From: Thaumasiovibrio subtropicus | Lineage (GTDB): Bacteria; Pseudomonadota; Gammaproteobacteria; Enterobacterales; Vibrionaceae | Direction of reading: 5' to 3' | Assembly: GCF_019703835.1 (NCBI RefSeq) | Contig: NZ_AP023055.1 | Location: 1,364,001-1,428,000 of the forward strand | DNA length: 64,000 nucleotides | Shown: piece by piece, positions 44,375-53,465 of the stretch | How positions within the stretch are numbered: position 1 is the first letter of the stretch | How the letters are laid out: the number at the start of each line of letters is the position of its first letter | Program-made: the position numbers and the translations under genes | Notes under the pieces: generated by a model | The model's input: only the letters and a program-made list of their open reading frames with translations | Told to the model about the DNA's origin: nothing | Database searches by the model: none

Positions 44375-44926
44375 ATGTTCAAGCAGCCCAATGTTCTAAC
44401 CCCTCGATTAATACTGCGTCCCTTTGAACTTTCCGATACCAACAAAGTTCAAAAGTTTGCTGGCAATGCTCATATCGCGATGAGTTCTGCCAATATTCCT
44501 TATCCCTACGAAGATGGTATGGCTGGACTGTGGATAGGTTCTCATTCAGCATTGTGGCAAAAGCGAGAAGCCGCCCACTTCGCTATCGTCGAGAAATCGT
44601 CCACCCAACTGATTGGTTGTGTCTCTTTGCAAAATATCAGTTTTTCGCGTGCACAGCTTGGATACTGGGTTGCAGAAGCGCACTGGAACAAAGGCTATGG
44701 TACAGAAGCAGCAAAAGCAGCAATTAACTTTGGTTTTGAACAATTCAATCTCGATTGTATCTATGCTCAGCACTTAAGTAAGGATACCCGCCCCGGCAAA
44801 GTCTTAGAAAAGATCGGGATGCGCCATGTCTCCACCAAGCGTGACGCAGTACGTATTGAACACGTCAGTGAAGACGTTGAATACTATGAAATTGAACGGT
44901 TACATCACCAAAAAATGGCAATCTAG
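44375..44926 (+). CDS. RimJ/RimL-type GNAT acetyltransferase
   Basis: 183 residues, a GNAT domain of the RimJ/RimL type: LTPRLILRPFELSD at the start, LGYWVAEAHWNKGYGTEAAKA in the acetyl-CoA loop, RPGKVLEKIGM near the end. It may acetylate a protein N-terminus or a small amine; substrate unknown. TTAGGAGTG gives a good ribosome binding site. Confidence 0.88.
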   Translation: MFKQPNVLTPRLILRPFELSDTNKVQKFAGNAHIAMSSANIPYPYEDGMAGLWIGSHSALWQKREAAHFAIVEKSSTQLIGCVSLQNISFSRAQLGYWVAEAHWNKGYGTEAAKAAINFGFEQFNLDCIYAQHLSKDTRPGKVLEKIGMRHVSTKRDAVRIEHVSEDVEYYEIERLHHQKMAI

Positions 44927-45293
44927 CCATGTTAAGTACTGCTTTTTGCCAATGGCGATCATGCCATTGGCTATGTACCAAGGCAAATTGCATCTGTAAT
45001 CTGCACTGCAGACCCAATAAGGCATAACAATTTATTCAAATGCCGCACGGTATAACGCCATTCCTTCACGCGTTTACCTCGATCTCGACGCGCGAACCCG
45101 CTTTTGCACCCATCCTCTTGAAGTGGTTAGAGTTTATTGCTCAAGCCAGCTCAATATCTCAAGTCATTCAAGCGCATTTTTTAATCAATCCTGCGTTTTT
45201 TTGAAAGCACTTTTGGATTAACAGGTCTTATTGATTGATATATTACTTAGCGCGCTAGATTGCCCCTCTCGATATAAATACGAGGATACAATT
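44927..45293. other. Intergenic region with repeat remnant
   Basis: No gene. It contains an old right-half repeat remnant (45060-45135) and the promoter region of the next small secreted gene. Confidence 0.45.
45060..45135 (+). repeat. Palindromic repeat, diverged right-half remnant
   Basis: ATTCCTTCACGCGTTTACCTC, then CTCGACGCGC, CCGCTT and a terminal CTTGAAGTGGTTAGAGTTTA align with the right half of the full repeats. Confidence 0.6.
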
Positions 45294-45608
45294 ATGTTAG
45301 GTATTAAAGCATCGACACTTGCTGCACTTATATTCGCTTCTAGCTCGGCACTGGCAGATATAAAAATTATTGACACCGAGAATGGCGCATGGGTAACCGT
45401 ACGTGATATGAACGGAATGCCACAAGCTGGCGCTATGGTTAAGTTTACAAATGTTCCTCAAGACCGGGAAGTTTACACCACCAATGAAAACGGGCGAGTG
45501 TTTATCCCTATCACACTTGAACGATCGCGCTCAATACGCATTGAAGCAGTATCAGGAAACGGACTCACTAAAGAGGAACTCGCTTTTCATCACAGCGCCA
45601 GTGATTAG
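45294..45608 (+). CDS. Small secreted protein, carboxypeptidase-regulatory-like fold
   Basis: 104 residues from ATG 45294, with GAGGA eight bases upstream; the frame's earlier start at 45231 would disrupt the signal peptide. A signal peptide ends near ALA. The mature ~80 residues (ENGAWVTVRDMNGMPQAGAMVKFTN...TNENGRVFIP) have the CnaB or carboxypeptidase-regulatory pattern of a small beta-sandwich. Expected in the periplasm; function unknown. A repeat copy follows three bases after the stop. Confidence 0.72.
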   Translation: MLGIKASTLAALIFASSSALADIKIIDTENGAWVTVRDMNGMPQAGAMVKFTNVPQDREVYTTNENGRVFIPITLERSRSIRIEAVSGNGLTKEELAFHHSASD

Positions 45609-45610
45609 CA

Positions 45611-45874
45611 TATACTCAAACCTCCTCAAGATGCTTGTTCAGCGAGAATTTCTAGGCTTGTCAACAAGACACTGTTTTGAAGATCTAGTGGACTAAATCA
45701 AAAAACAGTAACGACGGTGGCGAGCCTAGAAAACTCGCCTTTCGGAAAGCGACTAGCGCCCCAATTTCTGCGTTAAAGGTGTTTGAAAGGGGAAAGCATT
45801 CCTTCACACCTTTGCCTTGAACTCGACGCGCTAGGCCGCTTCTGAATCCTGCATCTTGAGGTGGTTTGAGTATA
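45611..45874 (+). repeat. Palindromic dispersed repeat, full copy C
   Basis: 264 bases, same orientation as copy A and close to it. It directly abuts the stop codon at 45608 and may serve as the 3' end of that transcript. The 83-codon minus-strand frame 45685-45936 is repeat sequence. Confidence 0.92.
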
Positions 45875-46192
45875 TTCCTATTTTTAATACATAACAGAGA
45901 AGGATTTCCCCCTTCTCTGTCTTTATATTGTGTCAATATTGAACGATTTAAATTATTTGTTGCGCCAAACTCAGATCAGCCTATTATATTCGTCGTCAAT
46001 ACTTTATCTTTCTTTGGCTGAACCTCACAATTTACGCCTTGGGTACAAGATATTAATCACAGCTCATAGTTATTTTCTTAAGTAAATGATACTTAATAAT
46101 AGCTAAGCAACTCAACGATTCGGGTTAAAAACACACAGACAATACAAAGACGGCTCCATGCTAAGAACAAAGTCTTGCACTTCAAGGATTTT
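45875..46192. other. Gene-free stretch upstream of the GH20-like gene
   Basis: About 320 bases; I see no gene. It starts just past a repeat copy, has an AGAGAAGGATTTCCCCCTTCTCTG hairpin (about 45896-45919, AGAGAAGG with CCTTCTCT) and is otherwise AT-rich promoter-like sequence. Confidence 0.45.
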
Positions 46193-47638
46193 ATGAAAAA
46201 ACGCTTTGCTTTTATTTGCTCATTTTTTTGCCTTTTCAGCACCTATGTATTGGGCAACAAGCCGAATACAGATCTTCCCTTAATGCCCTATCCGCAAGTG
46301 GTCACCTTGCACAATGCGGATCACTTACTCATCGATAGCACTTTCTCCGTCGCGCTCACAGGTGCATCTTCTGAGCGTTTGGAAAAAGCCACGCAACGCC
46401 TGATGGATAGATTAAGTCGTCAAACGGGTATTACCTTCACCCCCCTCAATCACAATGCAGTGCTGAGTATTGAAGTCGACACTGTGCCAACTTCCACCTT
46501 CCAGTCAGTGGTAGAAGATGAAAGCTATACGCTTAAAATCACCTCTAAGAATGCAAAACTGATAGCCAATACAAGCTTTGGCGTATTTACTCTCATCACC
46601 GATAATCTCAATCGCCAACGCGGTTTTATCGACTTTGAAGGCGAACCTCGCCAAGATATCTTTGATCTCACCCACTATCATGGTGTGACTTCGTTCTGGC
46701 TAGACACCTGGAGGGGGGAAACCCGTCCGGTTGTTACCCTACGTGATGGTATGCTGACAGGACAGCTATTGATCGGCAACTTGCCCTATGCGATGACAGG
46801 AATGCAGATTGGCGGGAGCACGATGCCAAACACGCAGCCACCAGCAAACAATCCTCCCTTAACCCTTACCGCCGAGCAGTCGCGGCTCATTATGGGCGGA
46901 GAAGTCACTATCTGGGCACAGCATGTTCATGCTGATACCATGGAAATCAAGTTGTGGCCTCGCACTTATGCGATTGCTGAACGCCTGTGGTCGGCGGAAA
47001 ATCTTACGGATGTTGATGCCATGTACCAGCGACTTGAAGCGATCGATTTGTGGTCCACGCTTTCTGTCGGTTTACAGCATCACCAAAACGCAAAGCAAAA
47101 CTTGATTAAGCTGAGTCGTAACCATGACACTGAGCCGCTTGAAGTGCTCTCTGAAGCCATTGAGCAGGTACACACCTATCAACGTAAGGAGAGTCGAAAA
47201 TCGCCGCCTAAACTGCGTGATAATTTGACCTTTTCAGACGCGATTGCCGCAGAGAGTAAGCAAATCCGCGAGCTCAAACACGCCGTCGTTGACATTGTTC
47301 AGGGTGACTTAAGCGAAATCGAAGCCGTACGTTCGCTCCTCTCCCGCTGGCAAGCCAATACTGATGCCGTGTTACCCATCATAGATGAAAACCGTGACTT
47401 GCATAATCTCGCACCTCTAATTAAACAGGTTGATGATATTTCTACACTGGGTTTATCACTCCTTGACCATATCGAGTCAGGCGAGCCACTGTCGGCGGCA
47501 ATCAAACAACAAGGTCATCAAATATTGAGAAAATCAACCAAAGTACACGATGAACTCATCGTCTCATCTGCCTATGCGATTGAAATCCTCTATCTCCACC
47601 TTACCCATACCCATGTTGTCTTAGCACTCGAGGACTAA
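46193..47638 (+). CDS. GH20 paralogue lacking the catalytic barrel
   Basis: 481 residues from ATG 46193 (AAGGA four bases upstream; UUG 46175 is also in frame). A signal peptide ends near VLG. The N-terminal ~140 residues match the GH20b domain of the secreted hexosaminidase at 49051-51501 (NTDLxLMPYP, DRLxRQTG), then jump directly to the region matching its residue ~473 onwards, through LIMGGEVTIW and WPRTYAIAERLW to the C-terminus. About 330 residues are missing, including strands beta1-7 and the Asp-Glu catalytic pair. The frame stays open, so it is not a simple pseudogene. Probably catalytically dead; binding or regulatory role possible, or recent decay. Confidence 0.85.
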   Translation: MKKRFAFICSFFCLFSTYVLGNKPNTDLPLMPYPQVVTLHNADHLLIDSTFSVALTGASSERLEKATQRLMDRLSRQTGITFTPLNHNAVLSIEVDTVPTSTFQSVVEDESYTLKITSKNAKLIANTSFGVFTLITDNLNRQRGFIDFEGEPRQDIFDLTHYHGVTSFWLDTWRGETRPVVTLRDGMLTGQLLIGNLPYAMTGMQIGGSTMPNTQPPANNPPLTLTAEQSRLIMGGEVTIWAQHVHADTMEIKLWPRTYAIAERLWSAENLTDVDAMYQRLEAIDLWSTLSVGLQHHQNAKQNLIKLSRNHDTEPLEVLSEAIEQVHTYQRKESRKSPPKLRDNLTFSDAIAAESKQIRELKHAVVDIVQGDLSEIEAVRSLLSRWQANTDAVLPIIDENRDLHNLAPLIKQVDDISTLGLSLLDHIESGEPLSAAIKQQGHQILRKSTKVHDELIVSSAYAIEILYLHLTHTHVVLALED

Positions 47639-47660
47639 ACTCAACCACAATCAACGAGAC

Positions 47661-48152
47661 TTACTCGTTACGACGTAAGTCTCGTGCCAAAATAAGCGCT
47701 AAACCGATGATCTGCAAAAATAGCGCTAGGTTACGATACATCGACATATCTCGCATTAACCTCTGGTACGACTCCCCATATTGAATGTTATCAAAGTACC
47801 GACCATCAATGCTGTTGCGCAAAACCGTCTGTTTACCATCAAGCTGCGCCAACATGTCGCTCAAACTCCCTCTAGGATCCATTTTGATCCAAGGCTCAAG
47901 CACTACAATAAGGTGTGCGTCCAGCGGCCCCTTTTCTGCTTGAACGTCATACAATACTAACCACTCTTTTTTTCGCTCAAGCGTTTCAATCTGCTGCCAT
48001 ACTTGGTCAATCAGCAACCGATTTTCTTGACGCTTTTGCTCTATAACCCCTGCCTCAATACTCAGGTGATCAACCTTTAAATGCGTCAGCAGTGCTGCGG
48101 CAATATTGAAAAGTAGCCCCACAGCGACAACAAACCAAGTTGGGATTGTCAT
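47661..48152 (-). CDS. Membrane protein of unknown function
   Basis: 163 residues from ATG 48152 (GGGAG ten bases upstream); the open frame runs to 48260 without a convincing start. Two hydrophobic helices, one at the N-terminus (about 5-22) and one at the C-terminus (about 138-155), flank a charged, partly coiled-coil middle (EQKRQENRLLIDQVWQQIETL). Inner membrane with a soluble middle domain is likely. No family recognised. Divergent from a DUF1289 gene. Confidence 0.6.
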   Translation of the reverse strand: MTIPTWFVVAVGLLFNIAAALLTHLKVDHLSIEAGVIEQKRQENRLLIDQVWQQIETLERKKEWLVLYDVQAEKGPLDAHLIVVLEPWIKMDPRGSLSDMLAQLDGKQTVLRNSIDGRYFDNIQYGESYQRLMRDMSMYRNLALFLQIIGLALILARDLRRNE

Positions 48153-48275
48153 ACCACGTCTGCTCCCTATAAAACGGTGTGACACATCATTTGCGTTCAC
48201 ACAGTTTCTTGCATCATCAAGTCCGTTAGGTATATGCTTTGCGCCGATATACCAAGCCACTAAGTAGAGTTTAGA

Positions 48276-48593
48276 ATGATCGCTTCACCTTGCGTCGCAA
48301 AATGTAAGCCAGAAAATGGGCTTTGCACAGGCTGTCTGCGCACCATCAATGAAATTGTCGGTTGGGTACAACTGACCGACGCGCAGCGAGACTACAAAAT
48401 TAAAAGCGTGCGTCGCATGATAAGCACCCATACCTGTCCGGGATGCCAACAGCCCACTCAGTGTGATATCGCAGCAGGAAAAGAGACGTGTTGGTGTTTT
48501 GACTTACCCAAATGTGATACACCGGAACCTGTTACCGACACATCACAATGCTATTGCCGTCACTGTTTGACGACTATGGTCAATCAAGAGTAA
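48276..48593 (+). CDS. DUF1289 plus cysteine-rich CWC protein
   Basis: 105 residues. The N-terminal ~55 residues match DUF1289 (SPCVAKCKPENGLCTGCLRTINEIVGW). The C-terminal part has a second cysteine array typical of the CWC domain (CPGCQQPTQCDIAAGKETCWCFDLPKC). Fourteen cysteines in total, so metal or Fe-S binding is likely. Function unknown. A secreted small gene follows 12 bases on. Confidence 0.8.
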   Translation: MIASPCVAKCKPENGLCTGCLRTINEIVGWVQLTDAQRDYKIKSVRRMISTHTCPGCQQPTQCDIAAGKETCWCFDLPKCDTPEPVTDTSQCYCRHCLTTMVNQE

Positions 48594-48605
48594 TCAACAC
48601 ACTTT

Positions 48606-48956
48606 ATGAGATTTGTATGGATATTGGCACTGCTATTGAGCGGTGTAGTACAGGCGAAATTGCCTGAAAATGAACGTGTTTGCGAAGATCGCTTTACCCA
48701 AAACATGTTAAACCAACAGCGGATTTTCAGTGATCGTGCCTTAGAGCCAAAAGTCAGAAGACACGCTGAGCGTGCCATTGACCACGCACGAGAAGTCTAT
48801 GGTAACAGCCATAGTTTCTGTGCCGCCAATGACGCTTTAGTACATTATGCCGAAGATGAATCAAAAACTGCTGGGCACGCGTTTCGCGATGGTGAGGTTA
48901 ACTACTTCGGTCGTGGGGGTTTAAATTTCCGTTTCGGAAAAAGCAAGAACGATTAG
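48606..48956 (+). CDS. Small secreted hypothetical protein
   Basis: 116 residues with a signal peptide ending near VQA. Two cysteines (in ERVCEDRF and SFCAAN) could form a disulfide in the periplasm. The Lys/Arg-rich tail has GRGGLNFRFGKSK. No family recognised. Follows the DUF1289 gene by 12 bases, so likely cotranscribed; the terminator at 48995-49026 ends the unit. Confidence 0.7.
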   Translation: MRFVWILALLLSGVVQAKLPENERVCEDRFTQNMLNQQRIFSDRALEPKVRRHAERAIDHAREVYGNSHSFCAANDALVHYAEDESKTAGHAFRDGEVNYFGRGGLNFRFGKSKND

Positions 48957-48994
48957 TTGCTCCTCCTTTACACGTTTCATTGAATCTGCACAAC

Positions 48995-49026
48995 AAAAAA
49001 AGCCACACAGTCATTAGTGTGGCTTT
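48995..49026. terminator. Convergent terminator
   Basis: AAAGCCACAC pairs with GTGTGGCTTT (about 48999-49008 and 49017-49026), with A- and T-runs usable from both sides. Confidence 0.75.
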
Positions 49027-49050
49027 GTCTTACGGTGTGAATTTATACCT

Positions 49051-51501
49051 TTACTGACTTAGCTGGTGCAACAGTTGCTCTGTCGGACGCACAATCGCTA
49101 CAATCGCTTCATCATAGATAATCGCCGCATTATCGATAGCCGCCTGGTACGCAACCACATCGGATTCTGGCAAGGCCGCCCCTGCGCGCGCTTTTTCAAT
49201 CAGCGCTAATCCTAACTCAGCAACAATGATAGTCTGCTCGGCAACCACCACGGTATCAACCGCAGCGACATGGTCGGCGAAGATGGGTTTTGCCGCCTGT
49301 GCCGATGACTTTGCCATACGGTAGTGATCGTTAAGCGCTACAAGCGCTTCTTTGTCGCCTTTCGCGAACTGCGCAACCAGATCTTCCATTTCATACACGG
49401 CATAGCTTTCTACGACGAGTCCATCAACAAAACGGTTCAAACGTTCATGCTGGTTGTAGAGCTGACCGTGCGGTTCGGTTGAAATCCATTTTTCCCAGTT
49501 CCGTGCATAGTACTGAGCAGGCTCAACGTATTTCGCTAACTGCTGAAGAGGCAAAATATGTTGGCCTTTCGCCAAGCGCTTAAACAACATGTCTGCATTG
49601 GCATGATGACGCAGGCCCACTGAGACTTCAGACCAAGTATCCATCACTTGCATACGCTCATACATGCTGCGCTCATCCGTCAATGTTTGATCTGACCATA
49701 AGCGTTCCGCAATCGCGTAGCTTCGAGGCCACAAGTACTGTTCAACCGTGTGAGTATCTTTGTTCTCTAACCAGATGGTAATCTCACCACCGAGAATAAG
49801 TGCTTCTTCTGCTTCAGTCAGCTCTGCAGGATAGCCACCATTCGGCTCAGGGATCACACTGCCTTCAATCTCAGTAGCGGCGATTAGCTCGCCCGTCGTC
49901 GGCCAACGTACGTTACCAATCAGTTGGTAGCTACCCTCTGTAATCCCTTTCTCGTCGAAGCTTAAATTAAACTCGGTGTACGACATGAAGTTATCAAAGT
50001 GACCAACAAATTTTTCGCCCGGTACATACTCGATGATGAAAATCTCTTCACGCGATTTGCCATTGTAGTCAGAGAATGCGCGGAAGTTGCCTTCTTTATC
50101 TTCAATAATGGTGAGATTGCCGCGACGTGGGCCACCTTTCGTACGCGGTTTAACCCAGTCATACGTCGCAAACTTCTCGCCTTCATGTAGCTGATCGTCC
50201 ACCGTCAAACCGGTTGGGATGGGATCATTACGGTAGTGGTAGCTGGTTGGTTGAGGCTGATCTAAATAGTAACCCGTAGAAAGAATACCCGTGTAACCTT
50301 CTTTTGCTGCTCGGCCCACACTGTCATGGCCTTGCCAGCTCTGGATAACGATAGAAGTCGGCAGATCTTTATGCCAGATTTCATCCCAGCCCGTCATTTT
50401 CTTACCACGCTCTTGGAGCATTTTTTCAATTTTGACGTTCAAGTAAGATTGCAGGCCGCGTTCGCCATCAATGTTATTCTCTTTGATAAAGGCTTGATGC
50501 TTTTCGCTGTTAATCCACTGCGAGTAGTTTGGCTCATCGCCGCCAATATGGAAGTACTCATCAGGGAAGAGTTCAATCATTTCATCAAACACATCACCCA
50601 ACATCTCATACAGTTCAGGATTCAGAGGATCCATCAAGGGTTCAAATACACCCCATTCACGCTCCTGCTCATAGCTCTGCCCTTCACCACCGGACATTAA
50701 ATGCGGGTAAGCATGAGCAACCGCCGATGCATGACCCGGCAGAGACACTTCAGGGATCACTCGAATACCACGTTGACGCGCGTATTCAACCAAGTGTCTT
50801 ACCTGATCTTTGGTGTAATAGTTGCCATCTGATGTTTCAGACCACAGGCGCGTCCAGCTATCCGTTTGAATTCGAATACCTTGATCATCCCAGAAGTGCC
50901 AATGGAAGACATTCATCTTCGCTGACGCCATCGCATCAATTTGACGTAGTAACACATCAAACTCGATGAAATGACGCGAGGTATCAAATGAGACGCCACG
51001 CCAACGGAAACGGGGTTCATCGACGATTTTTACCGCAGGAATGTGGTAACCCGTCGCCGTAGATTCAACCAACTGCAGCAAGGTTTCAATGCCGCGAATC
51101 GCACCGTAAGGCGAAGGTGAGCTCAGCGTAATCTGCTGATCAACGACGTCAATCGTATATGCTTCATTCGCATCGAGGTTCTGCACCGGATGCTGAGGCG
51201 CGTCAGCTACATCAATAATCAAGTTGGCATCTTTGGCATTATCAACGCGCCAGTTTAACGTAGGCACACCGGTTTGACGCTCCAAGCGATCAATGAAACG
51301 CTTGGCGGTGTATTCCACACGGTCTGAGTTAAACCCCTGAATAAAGACCTTAAAATTGCCATCTATCTTCACCTGCCCCTCTTTCATCGCGACGTCTCGC
51401 GGATAAGGCATTAAATTCAAATCTGTGTTTGGCGACATTGCCATAGCATTTGCGCTCATGATTACACCTGCGACAACTAACGAGACAAGATTTTTTTTCA
51501 T
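49051..51501 (-). CDS. Secreted beta-N-acetylhexosaminidase, GH20
   Basis: 816 residues. A signal peptide (about 1-22, ANAMA) exports it. A GH20b domain (about 25-160) precedes the catalytic barrel, which starts at about 165 with FRWRGVSFDTSRHF and has HWHFWDDQG and the catalytic Asp-Glu in HIGGDEP (D322, E323). An insertion (about 430-565) of lectin-like or beta-rich sequence interrupts the barrel before LILGGEITIW. A helical C-terminal region follows. It releases terminal GlcNAc or GalNAc from glycans. AAGGAAACACA precedes ATG 51501. Adjacent to the symporter and D-amino-acid genes at 51635-56804. Confidence 0.93.
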   Translation of the reverse strand: MKKNLVSLVVAGVIMSANAMAMSPNTDLNLMPYPRDVAMKEGQVKIDGNFKVFIQGFNSDRVEYTAKRFIDRLERQTGVPTLNWRVDNAKDANLIIDVADAPQHPVQNLDANEAYTIDVVDQQITLSSPSPYGAIRGIETLLQLVESTATGYHIPAVKIVDEPRFRWRGVSFDTSRHFIEFDVLLRQIDAMASAKMNVFHWHFWDDQGIRIQTDSWTRLWSETSDGNYYTKDQVRHLVEYARQRGIRVIPEVSLPGHASAVAHAYPHLMSGGEGQSYEQEREWGVFEPLMDPLNPELYEMLGDVFDEMIELFPDEYFHIGGDEPNYSQWINSEKHQAFIKENNIDGERGLQSYLNVKIEKMLQERGKKMTGWDEIWHKDLPTSIVIQSWQGHDSVGRAAKEGYTGILSTGYYLDQPQPTSYHYRNDPIPTGLTVDDQLHEGEKFATYDWVKPRTKGGPRRGNLTIIEDKEGNFRAFSDYNGKSREEIFIIEYVPGEKFVGHFDNFMSYTEFNLSFDEKGITEGSYQLIGNVRWPTTGELIAATEIEGSVIPEPNGGYPAELTEAEEALILGGEITIWLENKDTHTVEQYLWPRSYAIAERLWSDQTLTDERSMYERMQVMDTWSEVSVGLRHHANADMLFKRLAKGQHILPLQQLAKYVEPAQYYARNWEKWISTEPHGQLYNQHERLNRFVDGLVVESYAVYEMEDLVAQFAKGDKEALVALNDHYRMAKSSAQAAKPIFADHVAAVDTVVVAEQTIIVAELGLALIEKARAGAALPESDVVAYQAAIDNAAIIYDEAIVAIVRPTEQLLHQLSQ

Positions 51502-51634
51502 TGTGTTTCCTTAACATACTGCTTTGTTCACATCAGCGTTTACAATCTAATCGACTGATGTGTTTGAATTTTTGTGAGGGCTCTGCGATTAGGGTCAGTA
51601 GAAAGCAATCGCAAAACCAAACCTATTGCTTAAG

Positions 51635-53155
51635 CTAACGTTGCGATTGCAGTGGCGGGCGATTTTCCAGTGATTTATCTTCATCCAGATACCCAGTGTC
51701 AGACATCGCCATCTCCATCAAGGCACGCTCATCATCCAAAATGGCACGTGCCATTTCTGCACTAATCTCATTCGGACGTGTCATCAAACTCACTGCAACA
51801 CCCGCAACTAAGGCCACCAGACAAGAAGGGATCACCGGATTGCCCCAGAAAGTGAGTAAGTCGCTATTCATCATCACACCAAACGATGCCAATGACGCCC
51901 CTGCCAGTGTGGCCAGCGCACCTTGCCAGTTATAGCGAGACCAGAATCGCCCCATCATGCCGCACACAAACATGCCGGACATCACGGTTGAAATCATCTT
52001 GGTGATGTAGCCGATAATGTCATCAGAAGTCAGTGCAAACAGCAGTGCTAGACCAATCACAATCACCAACGCCAAACGCGAGTACTTCATCATGCGCTCT
52101 TTGGGCGGCACTTTACCGGTGAACATCACATAGACATCACGAAGAAGAATTGACACACCCGCAATCGCATCTGAGCTCGCACTCGACATCGTTGCGGAAA
52201 GGCCCGCGATAAGCACTATCAATCCAATCCCCACAGGTAGCATGGTCGCGGCGACAAAAGGGAACGAGAAGTTAGGATTATCCAGTGACGGATTCATCGC
52301 ATGAGCGGCCATACCAATCACCGCGGGAATGATAGAGAAGAACAGATACAACACACCCGATGCGACAAACGAACGGCGAATCGTAGACACATCTTTGCCG
52401 GAATAGATGCGCTGACGGAAAGAGGGCGTCGCCAATACACCGACACCTATCACTACCGCTAAAGAGAGAGCAGGCACAATACCGAGCTTTTCAATCGCTA
52501 AAAAGCTTGTGGTTGACGGTTCCATGGATGCGTATAGGTTTTCGAAACCACCGATGTAGTTCACCGACATCACCGCCATCAGAATGAAGCCGACAAATAA
52601 AATGATGGCCTGAATCGTATCCGTCCACACCACCGCTGTGTATCCACCGATAACCACATAGATAGTGAACGCCGCCGCGATAATGACCTTCGCTAAGCCA
52701 AGATCAATATCAGCGATCCAAGCCAAATACATGCCGCCACCTAGAATATGCGCGCCTAGCCAACCGATCGACGCGATGAAAATAAGTAAGCCAACGACAT
52801 TTTTAACGATTCGGTTTGCGCCCACATAATACGCAAGCTCTTCACTCATCGTCATAAAGTTAAGCTTGCGAACGGGCGCAAACCAAAGTGCAAGCAGTAA
52901 GATGCCCAATGCACCGCCGATACCATACAAGGCACCGGCCCAGCCGTTGCTATAACCAAATCCGACTGCGCCCATACTCGAGCCTGTGCCCACCATGGTT
53001 GCCACGGTTGTCCCTAGCACGAGGAACATGGGTAAACCACGACCACCGAGTAAAAAGTCTTCGCCAGATTTTTGGTTACGTGAAACAAACCAACCTAGCC
53101 AAATGAGAAAGACTACATAAGCCGCGAAACTGGTCAAAAACAGTGTACTATTCAT
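51635..53155 (-). CDS. Sodium:solute symporter (SSS family)
   Basis: 506 residues from ATG 53155 (GAGGTG six bases upstream). About thirteen hydrophobic helices in the SSS pattern, with the early GTGSSMGAVGFGYSNGWAG and central ASSDAIAGVSILLRD signatures. Takes up a sugar or amino-acid-like solute with Na+. Lies between the secreted hexosaminidase and ridA genes in one direction; the substrate is therefore probably the product of that locus, an acylated amino acid or amino sugar. Confidence 0.9.
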   Translation of the reverse strand: MNSTLFLTSFAAYVVFLIWLGWFVSRNQKSGEDFLLGGRGLPMFLVLGTTVATMVGTGSSMGAVGFGYSNGWAGALYGIGGALGILLLALWFAPVRKLNFMTMSEELAYYVGANRIVKNVVGLLIFIASIGWLGAHILGGGMYLAWIADIDLGLAKVIIAAAFTIYVVIGGYTAVVWTDTIQAIILFVGFILMAVMSVNYIGGFENLYASMEPSTTSFLAIEKLGIVPALSLAVVIGVGVLATPSFRQRIYSGKDVSTIRRSFVASGVLYLFFSIIPAVIGMAAHAMNPSLDNPNFSFPFVAATMLPVGIGLIVLIAGLSATMSSASSDAIAGVSILLRDVYVMFTGKVPPKERMMKYSRLALVIVIGLALLFALTSDDIIGYITKMISTVMSGMFVCGMMGRFWSRYNWQGALATLAGASLASFGVMMNSDLLTFWGNPVIPSCLVALVAGVAVSLMTRPNEISAEMARAILDDERALMEMAMSDTGYLDEDKSLENRPPLQSQR

Positions 53156-53465
53156 TGAACACCTCACTTTGAGATAGGGATCCGCTTCCTAGACCCCGAT
53201 TGGGATTTAAATAAACGTTTTCTATTTATTTAATCTATTTTATTTTTATATATACTCACTCAGACATGTATTTATTTTATTCATCTTAATGAGTAGGCGT
53301 AGGGCGAGTGTATTAAGCTTTCTTTCAACTTAATACACTCTGCGTTTGTCTATTTATTCTTTGATGCAAGTCATTTATCTTTGATGAGTCATTATTTCCA
53401 TCAAGATTTATTGAATTAAGATCACATCACCTTCCCTAGAATAAATACGTTTCTTCATTCCTATT
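53156..53465. other. Spacer with 12-bp inverted repeat
   Basis: GAGTGTATTAAG (53306-53317) pairs with CTTAATACACTC (53329-53340), a perfect stem with an 11-base loop. It lies between ridA and the symporter gene. No T-run follows on the minus strand, so it may be an RNA processing or protein-binding site and not a terminator. Confidence 0.5.

Noticed and set aside
46193..47638. Active hexosaminidase
   Set aside because: The barrel with the catalytic Asp-Glu is missing; only the last barrel strand remains.
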